Assembly: GCA_946402335.1 (NCBI GenBank)
Contig: CAMIWE010000002.1
Location: forward strand, 30,235 to 94,234
Length of the DNA stretch: 64,000 nucleotides
Source of the DNA: an uncultured Lachnoclostridium sp.
Lineage (GTDB): Bacteria; Bacillota; Clostridia; Lachnospirales; Lachnospiraceae
Reading direction: 5' to 3'
In this document: positions 18,716 through 29,500 of the stretch, one piece after another
Position numbering within the stretch: position 1 is the stretch's first letter
Layout: every line of letters begins with the position of its first letter
Position numbers and translations under genes: made by a program
Notes under the pieces: model-generated
The model's database searches: none
The model's input: only the letters and a program-made list of their open reading frames with translations
Told to the model about the DNA's origin: nothing

Positions 18716-20806
18716 ATGGAAAGCAGGGAACGTGTAAATCAGGAAACGGAAGGCGGAGAGGACACCGCGAAAAGCAGCCGGAAGCGCCGCATTGTAATGA
18801 TCGGATGTATTGCCGCCGGAGGCATTGCGGTTATCGCGGCAATTATCTGGCTGGTATTTTTCCTGAGCGGAGGCAGTGAGGCCGCAAACGCAAAGCAGAA
18901 GAAGGAACTCCGGAAGGAATTCGAGCATACGATCAAGGAGTACTACGGACTTGAGAAGGGAATGTACGGCATTACCTACGGCGAAAGCTACTGGTCCGAT
19001 GTGTCGGCACCGCGGTTCGGGTTTACGTACCGGAACAAAGAGTACTGGGCCTACAAGATCGGGGATACCTGGTATTCCGATTTCTGCTGTGAGAGGTTTA
19101 TAAAGGCAATTCAGAACAATCTTACGAAAAAGGTCGGGGAGACCGACTGCTTTGACGGAAATAACGGGGTTGTCGTAAATGTCAGCGTTTCCGAAATGCG
19201 AACCTCCGTCGGAAACCGGGTGCTGATGCCGGTTGCCATTACGCCGGACGATGCGGAGAACTGCTTTGGCACTTCCGGGAAGGCGGAGTGGAAGAAGATC
19301 ATCGTATCCGCTTCGATTGATGTGTTCTTCAGCAGTTGGGACGACCGTGACACATTTGCCGCAAAAATGGCGTCCGGTTCCGATTCGCTGTATGATCGCA
19401 TGAATCTGAAGACGGCGTTGTTCTCGTTTGAGGATTTTGCGGTGCAGTGTTATGTGGGTAGTGAGGAATCCCACAATTCCGTTCCGTTTTACGACCAGCA
19501 TTACCATTTTGATCCGGTGACGAAGGAGGAATACTCCTATCATGAGAACCAGACCAGAGACCTGCACGGACTGGAGGTCGTGTATGTCGACTGGTGGTCG
19601 GATGACCAGTGGAACGTCCCGCAGAATCATTACCAGGAAGCATTCTGGGAAATGCAGAACCAGGCGATGAAGAACAACAATTACACATTTACGCGCGTGG
19701 CGAACGGCGAATGGCGGGAGACCTGGCCGGAGGAATATCTCGCCGGCGTCAGCGAGAACAATCCGATGGGGCACATTGTGACATTTGACAGCCGCTGGGT
19801 TGCTTCGCTTCTGACGACAGGCGCGTTTCTGGATGTTTCCAAGCTGCCGTCTGCGGACTGGAGCGACCGGAAATACAACCAGGCGGTTTTGGAGGTAATG
19901 TCCTATAACGGCGGTGTCTACGGCTTTGCCGCCGGAATGGAACCGAGAACGGGCGTCTTCTTTAACAAGGCACTCCTTAAGGATGCGGGGGTGGACGAGG
20001 AGTTTCCTTATGAACTGCAGGCTACCGGAAACTGGGATTTCGAGAACTTCAAGAACCTTTGCCGCAAGCTCACCCGTGATACGAACAATGACGGCGTGAC
20101 CGACGTTTACGGCGTGACCGGACAGAATACGGTATTCTTTACCGGGCTTTTGATGGCCAACGATACGTTCATCATCAAAAATGAAGACGGCAGGCTTGTC
20201 ATGAATGCGCAGGACCGTAAGGTTCTGGAGGCATTGAACTTCGGAAATTCGATTATTTCCGAAGGGTATTTCCAGCCGCAGGGTGATGCGGAATGGGATT
20301 ATTTTAAGACCGGCTTCTATGAGGGCAGGGCAGCGATGTTCGTGGAGGAGTCCTACGCCTGTGACAACATCAACGCGCAGGCACCCGACATGGAATACGG
20401 GTTCGTCAACATTCCGAAGGGACCGTCCGCGCAGGATTATGTGGCGATCTGCCGCGAGAACATTCTGGTTATACCGAACTGCGAGAAGGTTCGGGCAGTG
20501 GCGGACGACGTCGTATTTGTCTACGACATCTATACCGATGTTCCGGAGGATTATCTGGAAGACGACCAGAGATGGAAAGGAAATCTCGCCAACCGTTTCA
20601 AAGACCGCAGATCGGTTAACGAGACCTGTAACTGGATGATCAACAAGTGGGATCAGTTTATGTCCGCGCCTGACGTATACATTTCCGGATTTGCCCCGGA
20701 CTGGCTGTATGACCTCGGTAACGGAAGGTCGCCGCAGGAAACGCTCGAGGCATATTCTTCGGAATGGCAGACGCAGGTGGAGGAGTTTAACGCAAGGCTG
20801 AAATAG
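18716..20806 (+). CDS. Membrane-anchored fusion: N-terminal YYGL-family domain + ABC solute-binding-like domain
   Basis: TM IVMIGCIAAGGIAVIAAIIWLVFFL; IKEYYGLEKGMYGITYGES; later GVFFNKALLKDAGVDEEFPYELQATGNWDFENFKNLCRKLTRDTNNDGVTDVYGVTG (SBP-like). Confidence 0.75.
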   Translation: MESRERVNQETEGGEDTAKSSRKRRIVMIGCIAAGGIAVIAAIIWLVFFLSGGSEAANAKQKKELRKEFEHTIKEYYGLEKGMYGITYGESYWSDVSAPRFGFTYRNKEYWAYKIGDTWYSDFCCERFIKAIQNNLTKKVGETDCFDGNNGVVVNVSVSEMRTSVGNRVLMPVAITPDDAENCFGTSGKAEWKKIIVSASIDVFFSSWDDRDTFAAKMASGSDSLYDRMNLKTALFSFEDFAVQCYVGSEESHNSVPFYDQHYHFDPVTKEEYSYHENQTRDLHGLEVVYVDWWSDDQWNVPQNHYQEAFWEMQNQAMKNNNYTFTRVANGEWRETWPEEYLAGVSENNPMGHIVTFDSRWVASLLTTGAFLDVSKLPSADWSDRKYNQAVLEVMSYNGGVYGFAAGMEPRTGVFFNKALLKDAGVDEEFPYELQATGNWDFENFKNLCRKLTRDTNNDGVTDVYGVTGQNTVFFTGLLMANDTFIIKNEDGRLVMNAQDRKVLEALNFGNSIISEGYFQPQGDAEWDYFKTGFYEGRAAMFVEESYACDNINAQAPDMEYGFVNIPKGPSAQDYVAICRENILVIPNCEKVRAVADDVVFVYDIYTDVPEDYLEDDQRWKGNLANRFKDRRSVNETCNWMINKWDQFMSAPDVYISGFAPDWLYDLGNGRSPQETLEAYSSEWQTQVEEFNARLK

Positions 20807-20828
20807 GATCAGCATGAAGGAGGGGGCA

Positions 20829-21563
20829 ATGGGAGAAGAAAAACCAAAGAAAAGCATACTGTACAGAATTTTCCGGATATGTCTTGTGACATTCGCAGTG
20901 TTTATTTTTTCAGGGGGCGCATTGTATCTGATTCTCTCGCACATTATATCCGGCTGGACGAAGGACCGGGATAAGAAAATGGAAATGGCGCGGGAGAACC
21001 TTAAGAAGAATCTGGAGCAGTATTACGGATTGAAAGAAGGAGATTACAAGATTACCGACGAATCCTTCGGCTTAAACGGCGACTATCCGGTGTTCAAATT
21101 TGTCTCAAACGGTATATCGTACAAGGCGGCAGGAGAAGGTGACGCCATGTGCACCGACTATTATGTGAATGAAGTAATGGAACTCGTAAAGGAGAAGCTT
21201 ACGCAAACGATTGAAAGCCATGACCTGTTCGGCGGGTTGTCGTATTCCATTCAGGAGCTTGACAACAGTTTCGTCGGATGGGAAGAGCATTACCAGCGCC
21301 GGGTCACTAACAATCTGCTTCCAATGTGGATCAACCGGGAAGAGATTGACCGGTTCCGTGAAGGAAAAGCCGATAAGCAGCGCTGGAAGGAAGGCGTCCG
21401 TGTTTCCTGCGTGATATGGGTATATTCCGAGAAAGGGTTTACCCTTACCGAAGACCAGTTCAACGGGATGGCAGACGACCTGTTTTATGTGGACGTGTTC
21501 CGGATAGACGGCCCGTCGCGTTATCTGTTCCGGCCGAGATTCGGAACCATCCGGCGGGAGTGA
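20829..21563 (+). CDS. YYGL-family membrane-anchored protein
   Basis: TM then LEQYYGLKEGDYKITDESFG ... LLPMWINREEIDRFREGKADKQRW; RBS AGGAGGGGG before ATG 20829. Confidence 0.7.
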   Translation: MGEEKPKKSILYRIFRICLVTFAVFIFSGGALYLILSHIISGWTKDRDKKMEMARENLKKNLEQYYGLKEGDYKITDESFGLNGDYPVFKFVSNGISYKAAGEGDAMCTDYYVNEVMELVKEKLTQTIESHDLFGGLSYSIQELDNSFVGWEEHYQRRVTNNLLPMWINREEIDRFREGKADKQRWKEGVRVSCVIWVYSEKGFTLTEDQFNGMADDLFYVDVFRIDGPSRYLFRPRFGTIRRE

Positions 21564-21594
21564 TCCGCGCCGTTGGAAGACGGGAGGGAAGAAT

Positions 21595-22335
21595 ATGAAT
21601 CAGGAAACGGAACGAAACGAAGGAGCGGAACAGCAGGAAGAAAAGCAGAAACTGACCGTTAAGAGAGCCGTCCGTAACCTTTTCATCGGAATCGGCATTA
21701 CGCTTCTGGTGCTCTTTATATGCTTAGTCCTTGAGATCATGACCGAGAACAGAGAGGCCAGGAAGAACAGGGAAGCAAAGCATGAAACAATGACGGGCCT
21801 TTTCACGGAATGTATGGAAACGTACTACGGGCTGAAAAAAGGAGATTATATCATCGTTGATGAGTATTTCCGAAGGCACAGTGCCGACGTTCACGGATGT
21901 ACCTTCACTGTTGATGACACAGAGTATTCTGAAGTAAACGGTTATACGGATTATTGTTCAAAACAGTTGCGCGACGTTCTTGCGGAACAGTTCTCGGAGG
22001 CGCTGCAGGCGGCCGGTATTTCGGATGCGGGCGCTTATACGATTGAGAAGATCGAGTTTGACTATTCCGGCAAGGACACCATATTTGACGCGGAAATGAA
22101 AGACAAACTGCCGTTTTGGATGAACGAAGAGGAGATACAGAAATATAAGGACGGATCTTACAGCAGCCACAAATGGGCCGACGAGCTTACTCTCAGGATC
22201 GTAGTCCGCACGGATTCGAAAGAGGCGGCATCCTTATCGGAAGGCATTGTCAAGAAGCTGGAGTTCGGGCCGTTCTCGGATGAAGAGCTGATCATAGAAA
22301 CCGGCTCGCAGACGTATACCTATAAGATCCGGTAA
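21595..22335 (+). CDS. YYGL-family membrane-anchored protein
   Basis: TM then METYYGLKKGDYIIVDEYF ... LPFWMNEEEIQKYKDGSYSSHKW. Confidence 0.7.
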   Translation: MNQETERNEGAEQQEEKQKLTVKRAVRNLFIGIGITLLVLFICLVLEIMTENREARKNREAKHETMTGLFTECMETYYGLKKGDYIIVDEYFRRHSADVHGCTFTVDDTEYSEVNGYTDYCSKQLRDVLAEQFSEALQAAGISDAGAYTIEKIEFDYSGKDTIFDAEMKDKLPFWMNEEEIQKYKDGSYSSHKWADELTLRIVVRTDSKEAASLSEGIVKKLEFGPFSDEELIIETGSQTYTYKIR

Positions 22336-22352
22336 GACACAGGGGGAGTGTT

Positions 22353-23108
22353 ATGAAGAAAGAGAAAGGGAAGACGGGGAGAACCCGTTATATCGTTCAA
22401 CTCGTATTGTTCGTCATCGGGGTTTTGTGCGTGAGTGTGGGCCTTACCTGGTTTATCTATTGGGCGGCAAAGCATTCGCCGAAGCCGCTGACGATAAAGT
22501 TTGACTGGCTGAAAGGGAATGGTTCCGCAAGAAATGAAGCGGAAAGAGAACTGCTTGCACAACTGAAGGAGTATCACGGCCTGGAACCGGGCGACTGCAA
22601 GATCGTGGCCGGAGAGCCCGGGTTACTCGAAACGGCCGACGATACGCCGTATTATCTGCAAGTGAACGGCAAGCAGTACAATCTCGGACGCTATAAGAAT
22701 CAGATAACCGGGAAAGTTTACTGGACAAGCGATTACTATTCGGATTTGTTTGAAACAAAGGCCCGGCAGTACATCCGGCAGGTGATTGATGAAGTCGATC
22801 CAGAGATTAAAAATGCGGTCACGTCAGGGCAGTCCAATCTGCTTCCGATCTGGATGAACAACGATGAAACCGTTGCGCTTCTTAACGGAAAGATTGAGCG
22901 ATCCAAATGGAGACTGGCGGTCGCCAGGACCGGGAGCTTCATCGGAACCGTAACCATTCGAAGCGATAAGGACCTGACCCTCAGCGAGGAGCAGCTTGCG
23001 ATTCTTACGGACAAGCTTTTCTTCGTTAACGCAATCGTAATCTACTGCCCGAGGGAGACCATCCGGTACGAGCCATACTCCGGAAAGCTTTATACGACAT
23101 CAAAATAG
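22353..23108 (+). CDS. YYGL-family membrane-anchored protein
   Basis: TM then LKEYHGLEPGDCKIVAGEPG ... LLPIWMNNDETVALLNGKIERSKW. Confidence 0.7.
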   Translation: MKKEKGKTGRTRYIVQLVLFVIGVLCVSVGLTWFIYWAAKHSPKPLTIKFDWLKGNGSARNEAERELLAQLKEYHGLEPGDCKIVAGEPGLLETADDTPYYLQVNGKQYNLGRYKNQITGKVYWTSDYYSDLFETKARQYIRQVIDEVDPEIKNAVTSGQSNLLPIWMNNDETVALLNGKIERSKWRLAVARTGSFIGTVTIRSDKDLTLSEEQLAILTDKLFFVNAIVIYCPRETIRYEPYSGKLYTTSK

Positions 23109-23122
23109 GAAACCATTCTATT

Positions 23123-23151
23123 CCGGGGCCGGACGCAGGCCCCGGTTTTTT
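23123..23151 (+). terminator. Intrinsic terminator
   Basis: CCGGGGCCggacgcaGGCCCCGGTTTTTT. Confidence 0.85.
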
Positions 23152-23244
23152 GCGAGAAGAAGGACGGGCGAAGAGGGGTGTCGGGGGCAACTTTTTTGCT
23201 CAACAGAAATTGTTTTTATTTTTTGAAAAGTTTCACTTTTTTCC

Positions 23245-23273
23245 TTGCATCCCAATAGCAAGTATGCTATCTT
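23245..23273 (+). promoter_or_regulatory. Promoter of riboswitch cassette 1 (TTGCAT-N17-TATCTT)
   Basis: Same architecture as the other three cassettes. Confidence 0.7.
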
Positions 23274-23314
23274 CTATATACGGACTTTTCGGTCCGTTGT
23301 TTTGGGGACAGGTT

Positions 23315-23432
23315 AATCAATATTGGGGGCAAATCCGCGGAAACGCAGAGACGCAAAACTTGGAGTCTACCGTGACACGACAGGGTCTTCATGACCTTTT
23401 TGGTGTTGCCATGATAGTTCGGTTGCAATAAG
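23315..23432 (+). promoter_or_regulatory. c-di-GMP-I (GEMM-I) riboswitch 1
   Basis: GGGGCAAATCcgcGGAAACgcaGAGACGCAAAACttggAGTCTACCGTGACAC...CATGATAGTTCGGTTGCAATA; GNRA-type P2 loop, conserved GACGCAAA core. Confidence 0.88.
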
Positions 23433-23453
23433 GAATTATTGCAGCCGTTTTTT
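23421..23453 (+). terminator. Riboswitch-1 expression platform terminator
   Basis: GGTTGCAATAAggAATTATTGCAGCCGTTTTTT; 5' arm overlaps aptamer P1 3' strand. Confidence 0.85.
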
Positions 23454-23552
23454 GTTTTCGGGGAGAATGTTTTGTGATACGGAAAGCGGCGTAAGGCCGG
23501 CTTTATGTATAAAGGAACAAAAGATGTAGGGAAAGAATGAAAGGAGCTAAGG

Positions 23553-26500
23553 ATGCATATCAGAAGGTTTAAAAGCATGCTCAGTATGCTTCTGTGCGTC
23601 TTCATGATGGGGTCTCTTTTACAGGCAAAAGAGGCTTCAGCAGCCAGATGTTATGACCACAGTAAAACGAAAGTGGTTATCGCCAGTCCGGCGACCTGTG
23701 GAAAAAACGGGTCAAGAGAATACCGTTGTGTGAATTGCAATTATCTTGTTAGATCAGAGACCATTTACGCAACCGGTAATCATAGCTGGGGCACTTGGAC
23801 GACGACCAAAGATGCGACCTGCACGATTGGTGGATCGAAAAAACGCTCTTGTACCACCTGTGGCAAGACCGAAAACGGCAATATTGATCCGCTTGGGCAT
23901 AATTCTGATAAAACAGAGTATACTCCGCCTACTTGCGGAAGTGATGGATACACGATTAAGAAGTGTTCAAGATGTCAGAATGTAATGAGCAGAACTGTAC
24001 ACAGTGCGACCGGCAATCACAGCTGGGGAAGCTGGGTTACGGTAAAGTCTCCTAATTGTACGGAAGGCGGAACAAGAAAGCATACGTGTAACACTTGCGG
24101 AGCGACTGCTTCGGAGAACATGGCTGCTTGGGGACACAATTCAAATGGAACCAAGACAGTACCAGCCACCTGTGGGAAGGACGGCTATACTGCGAAGACC
24201 TGTACAAATTGCGGGATCATTATGAGCAGCACTCCGATTAAGGCAACCGGAAAGCATAGCTGGGGGTCTTGGGTTGATGTTAAATCTGCAAATTGTACGG
24301 AAGGCGGAACACGGAAGCATACCTGTAATACATGTGGAGCAACTGCTTCTGAAAATGTAGCAGCTCTTGGACATGATACGAAAGGCGGAACGAAAACCGT
24401 TGCGGCTACATGTACTGCTGCCGGTTATTCCGTAGCGACCTGTTCCAGATGTAAGAGAGAGCAGGGCAATAAGACGACGATCCCGGCACTCGGACATAGC
24501 TGGGGGTCATGGATTGATGTTAAGGCGGCAAACTGTACGGAAGGCGGTACGAGAAAGCATACCTGTAACCGTTGCGGAACTACGGCTTCTGAGAATGTTG
24601 CGGCACTCGGACATGACTCGAAGGGCGGAACGAAAACCGTTGCGGCCACCTGTACTGCCGCCGGCTATACCGTAGCGACCTGCTCCAGATGTAAGAGAGA
24701 GCAGGGCAATAAGACGACGATCCCGGCACTCGGACATAGCTGGGGGTCATGGATTGATGTTAAGGCGGCAAACTGTACTGAGGGCGGGACAAGAAAGCAT
24801 ACCTGTAACCGTTGCGGAGCAACGGCTTCCGAGAATGTAGCGGCACTCGGTCATGACTCGAAAGGCGGAACGAAAACAGTTCCGGCATCATGCGGAACCG
24901 ACGGCTATACCGTAGCAACCTGTTCCAAATGTAAGCGTGAGCAGGGAAACAGAACCACAATCCCGGCAACCGGAAAGCATTCCTGGAGCAAATGGAATAA
25001 CGATATTGATCCGTCCTGTGAGGGGGCAGGATCCAAGTCGCGTGTATGTTCCACCTGTGGAAAAAAAGAAAACGATAAGATTAATCCGCTTGGTCATCTG
25101 GTCGAGGGCCAGGTGAAGAGAGAAGAAGCGACCTGTGGCAAAGACGGATACAGTGTCGTAGTTTGTACACGATGCGGCAAGGAACAAGGCAGCAGAAATA
25201 CGATCAAGGCGACCGGAAAGCATAGTTGGGGCTCTTGGACGGTTGAGATAGAACCGGCATGTGAAATGCAGGGAACCAGATCACGAGTATGCACAACCTG
25301 CGGTACCCCTGAAAAAGATAAGATAGGTGAACTGGGCCATTCCTTCCAGGGACAGATCAAGAGAGAAGAGGCAACCTGTGGCAAAGACGGATACAGCGTT
25401 GTAGTATGCTCCCGTTGCGGTAAAGAAGGCGGGAACAGAAATACGATTCCGGCGACAGGAAAACATTCCTGGGGCTCCTGGACGATTGAGATAGAGCCGG
25501 CATGTGAAATGAAGGGGACCAAATCACGGGCATGCCCGGTTTGTGGCGATATTGACAGAGTCCAAATAGGCGAACTCGGACATTTGGTGCAGGGGCAGAT
25601 TAAAAGAGAAGAAGCCACCTGTGGTAAGGATGGATATACAGCCGTGGTTTGTTCAAGATGCGGTGAAGCGGTTGGAGCAAAAAATGTTATTCCCGCAACC
25701 GGCAAGCATACCTGGGACAGCTGGACCGATGATAAGGATGCCACGTGTACTATAAACGGCACGAGACATCACACATGTACGACATGCGGCAAATCCGAAG
25801 ACGGTATAATAAAAGCCCCGGGCCATTTAATCACGGGACAGATGCGAACGGTAGAGCCGACTTGTTCTAAAGCTGGCTATAATGTTGTTATTTGTTCCCG
25901 CTGTGGTCAGGAATTCGGGAGTCAGAGTACTATTCCGGCAACCGGTAATCATAACTGGGGAGTCTGGATTGAGGATAAAAAGCCGACTTGTGAGCAGAGT
26001 GGAACAAGACATCATGTATGTAAGGATTGCGGACATTCTGCCGGTGATACCACCGCACCATTGAGACACCTGGTTGAGGGGCAGATCAGACGGAAAGCTC
26101 CAACCTGCGACAAGGATGGATACAGCGTGATGGTTTGTTCCCGATGCGGGGCAGAGGTTGGAAAGCGGACGATCCTTCCGAAGACCGGGCATAATCTGGG
26201 ACCGGTACAAAAGATTGTTTCAGAGAATTGTGAGAGAGATGGCTGGGGATACCGTTATTGTACGGATGATAACTGTCAGTACAAAGAAAAAGTCACGATT
26301 ACGAAAAAAACGCATTCTCCGATAACATTCAGAGAAGAACCGACTTGTGATAAAGAAGGTAAGCAGGGAGTCAAGTGCCAATACTGTGGTGAAATCCTCG
26401 GCAACTCCTCAACTATAGCTAAGAAAGGACACCAGTTTGGCGATTGGATACTGTACCCGTCGGTTTCTACGGATAAAGAACTGGTATCTTTCCGTTATTG

Positions 26501-29500
26501 TACCGTGTGTGATGCATACGAAAAGAAAGTCGAACCGAATACTTCGGAAGTTCCGATATATTATCTTCATTTTGACCCGAATGGCGGAACCGGTCGGATG
26601 GATGACTATATTTTCATCGGGAATCTGACCAATCTTCCGACTTCGACATTTAAGAAAACCGGCTACTATTTCTCGGCATGGTGTACTGCTCCTGACAGTT
26701 TGGCGGGACGGGTTTATACGATCCCATCGACATTTAAACGAACTGATGCACCGGCAACGTTGTATGCTTTATGGTCTGCAAATGAATACACAATTGAGTA
26801 CAATCTGAACTATGCAGACGCTAAAAAGATAGGTGACGATGTTGTTTCCTATGATGAAACCGTGACTCTTCCGAAACCGAAACGCGACGGATATGATTTT
26901 GTTGCGTGGAGGGGAGCGGCGGATGGAAAACAGCTTTATCTGTCGGGCGGACAGGAAGTAAAGAATCTCACTGAACATAATGGTGTGACGGTTATACTTA
27001 GGGCAGAGTGGGTAAAGACAGAAGGATTCTGTGAGGTTTCTTTCTATGACGGAAATACGTTTATCAAGTCTACAAGCGTGGAACCCGGAGACAAGGTAAA
27101 AACGTTCAAGTATAGCAAAAACAATACAGCCTGCATTGGATGGAGCACCACGCCCGGCGGACCCGTTGTATATCAGGCCGGAAAGAAATATGAATTTAAA
27201 GAAGACACCAAATTATACGCCGTTTGGAAAGAATACACCATAACATATGATGCTAACGGAGGCGAATTTACTCCGAATGCAGTGACCGTGAAGGATGGTT
27301 CTGCTACAACAATATATGATAAAACGCTCGACAGACCGGGATATCATTTTGGCGGGTGGTCATATAGTAAGGAGAATCAGGAACTGAACTTCATACCGGG
27401 AGCGCCGTATTCGGATGGGGTTAGTATCACTTTGTATGCAATTTGGGACCCGATTGAATATACCATTAAGCTGAACCCGAATTATTACGGAGCAAAAACG
27501 ACCACGATCAAGGTTTCGTATGATTATGTGTACTATCTTCCTGCTCCCCAGCGAACCGGATATGAGTTCTGCGGATGGAAGGGAGCTTCTGACGGTAAAC
27601 AGCTCACCTTTTCTGCGAATGCACCGGTAAGTAAGCTTACGGTTAATGAGGGAACCACGGTGACGCTTACCGGAAGCTGGCAGAAAAAAAGCGATTTTGT
27701 TGAGGTGAAATTCTATAACGGAAATCAACAGGTGGATTTCACTACAAAGAAAAAAGATAAGGCCATCAAAATGCCTTCGTATTATTGGGCGGAGACCGGG
27801 AATTTCTGTTGCGGTTGGAACACTGCGAAAGACGGAACAGGCAAAACCTATGCGGTTGGGGAAAACGTTTATTTTACGGAAAACGTATCATTATATGCGG
27901 TTTGGGGCTCTTATACAGTTACATATGATGCCAATGGCGGAAGCGGAGCTCCGAATCCGCAGACTGTTTCTCGCACCCAAACAGTAACCATCTCCGGCGC
28001 CGGAAGTATCAGAAGAGATGGATACAAATTCGATGGCTGGGCATATCAGAAGTATGATACCGAAAGCTATTATAATGGCGGTGAGACATATAAGGAAGGT
28101 GTTTCCATAACGCTGTATGCAGTTTGGATTCCGATACAATACACGATTAAAGTGAATCCGGGATTCTTCAATGCTAAAATCACTACAATCAAGGTACCAT
28201 ATGATTATGTATATTATCCGGTGGTACCGGACCGGCTTGGGTATGATTTCTGCGGATGGAAGGGTGCTTCTGACGGAAAGCAGTTCTCCTTCTCGAAAAA
28301 TGAACCGGTAAGTAAACTCACAATTCACGAAAACACTACTGTCATTTTAAATGGAACATGGAAAAAAAGCAGTGAGTACGTTACCGTGAATTATTATGAC
28401 GGAAACACAAAGGTTAACTCAACGACCGTCCTTCGCGGAACGACGCTGGTGCTGCCGTCTCATTTTAGAAGTACAACGGCCATGTATTGCAGCGGGTGGT
28501 GTAAATCCGCTAATAAGACCGGGACAAAATATAAAGTAGGCGATTTGTTTGTGCTTACGGAAGATACGGATTTGTATGCAACATGGGATACTTATACGAT
28601 TTCGTACAATGGTAACGGCGGAACCGGCGCTCCGTTTATGCAAACCTATTCGTGCTCTGAAACTGCAACGATTCTGTCAACAAAACTTGACCGAACCGGG
28701 TACAGATTTAACGGATGGGCTTTTGATAAGGAGGCTAAGGAGCCTGATTTTGTCGGCGGAGCTCCTTATTCCGAAGGAGTATCGATTACGCTGTATGCGG
28801 TTTGGGTACCGCATGAGTATACCCTTAGATTTAATTCGAATTATCAGGATGCGGATCCGATCAGTGATGTAACAGGTCTGTATGATTATACGATTTATAT
28901 TCCCGAAGCGCAGCGGACGGGATATGTATTTGACGGATGGAAGGGCTATTACAAGGGACATCTTATTACCCTTAAGGGAGGCGAGCTGACTAAGAATGTG
29001 ACGGCCGACGATGGCGTTGTCATCCCACTGACCGCACAATGGAAGAGAGACGAGAACTATTGTAAGGTAACATTTTACAGTGGGGACAAAGAAGTTCGCA
29101 CTAAAATGGTGAAAAAGGGCAAAAAGGTGACACTGTCCGGATATCTGTCTCCTGAGACGACGACCTACAATAAGGGTTGGAGTATTACAAAGAACGGTGT
29201 TACAGAGTCATATAAAAACAATGATAGGGTTACAATCTATGAAGACACGGCAGTAGTGGCTGAGTGGAATAAGTTTACGATCATTTTCGATCCGCATGGT
29301 GATAATGTTACCGGAATGCCTGGAAATATTACTACAACAGCGGATAAAGCGGTAAAACTACCGGATGAATCCGAGTCCCCGCAAAGAAGCGGCTATGTGT
29401 TTGCCGGCTGGGGATTTATCACAAATCAAGGAGACTATGTTTTTGCGTATAAACCCGGTGAAGTATATGATTCCGGAGTAACCGTTACAATGTATGCGAT

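Noticed and set aside
18656-20944. 762-aa minus-strand ORF antisense to the SBP-fusion gene
   Set aside because: Sense frame has clear domains, TM, promoter and RBS; the antisense ORF has no recognisable motifs and is a codon-bias artefact.
23700-26400. Direct repeats considered as CRISPR array
   Set aside because: Repeats are 120/240-bp coding units in frame with no constant short repeat/unique spacer pattern; no cas genes.
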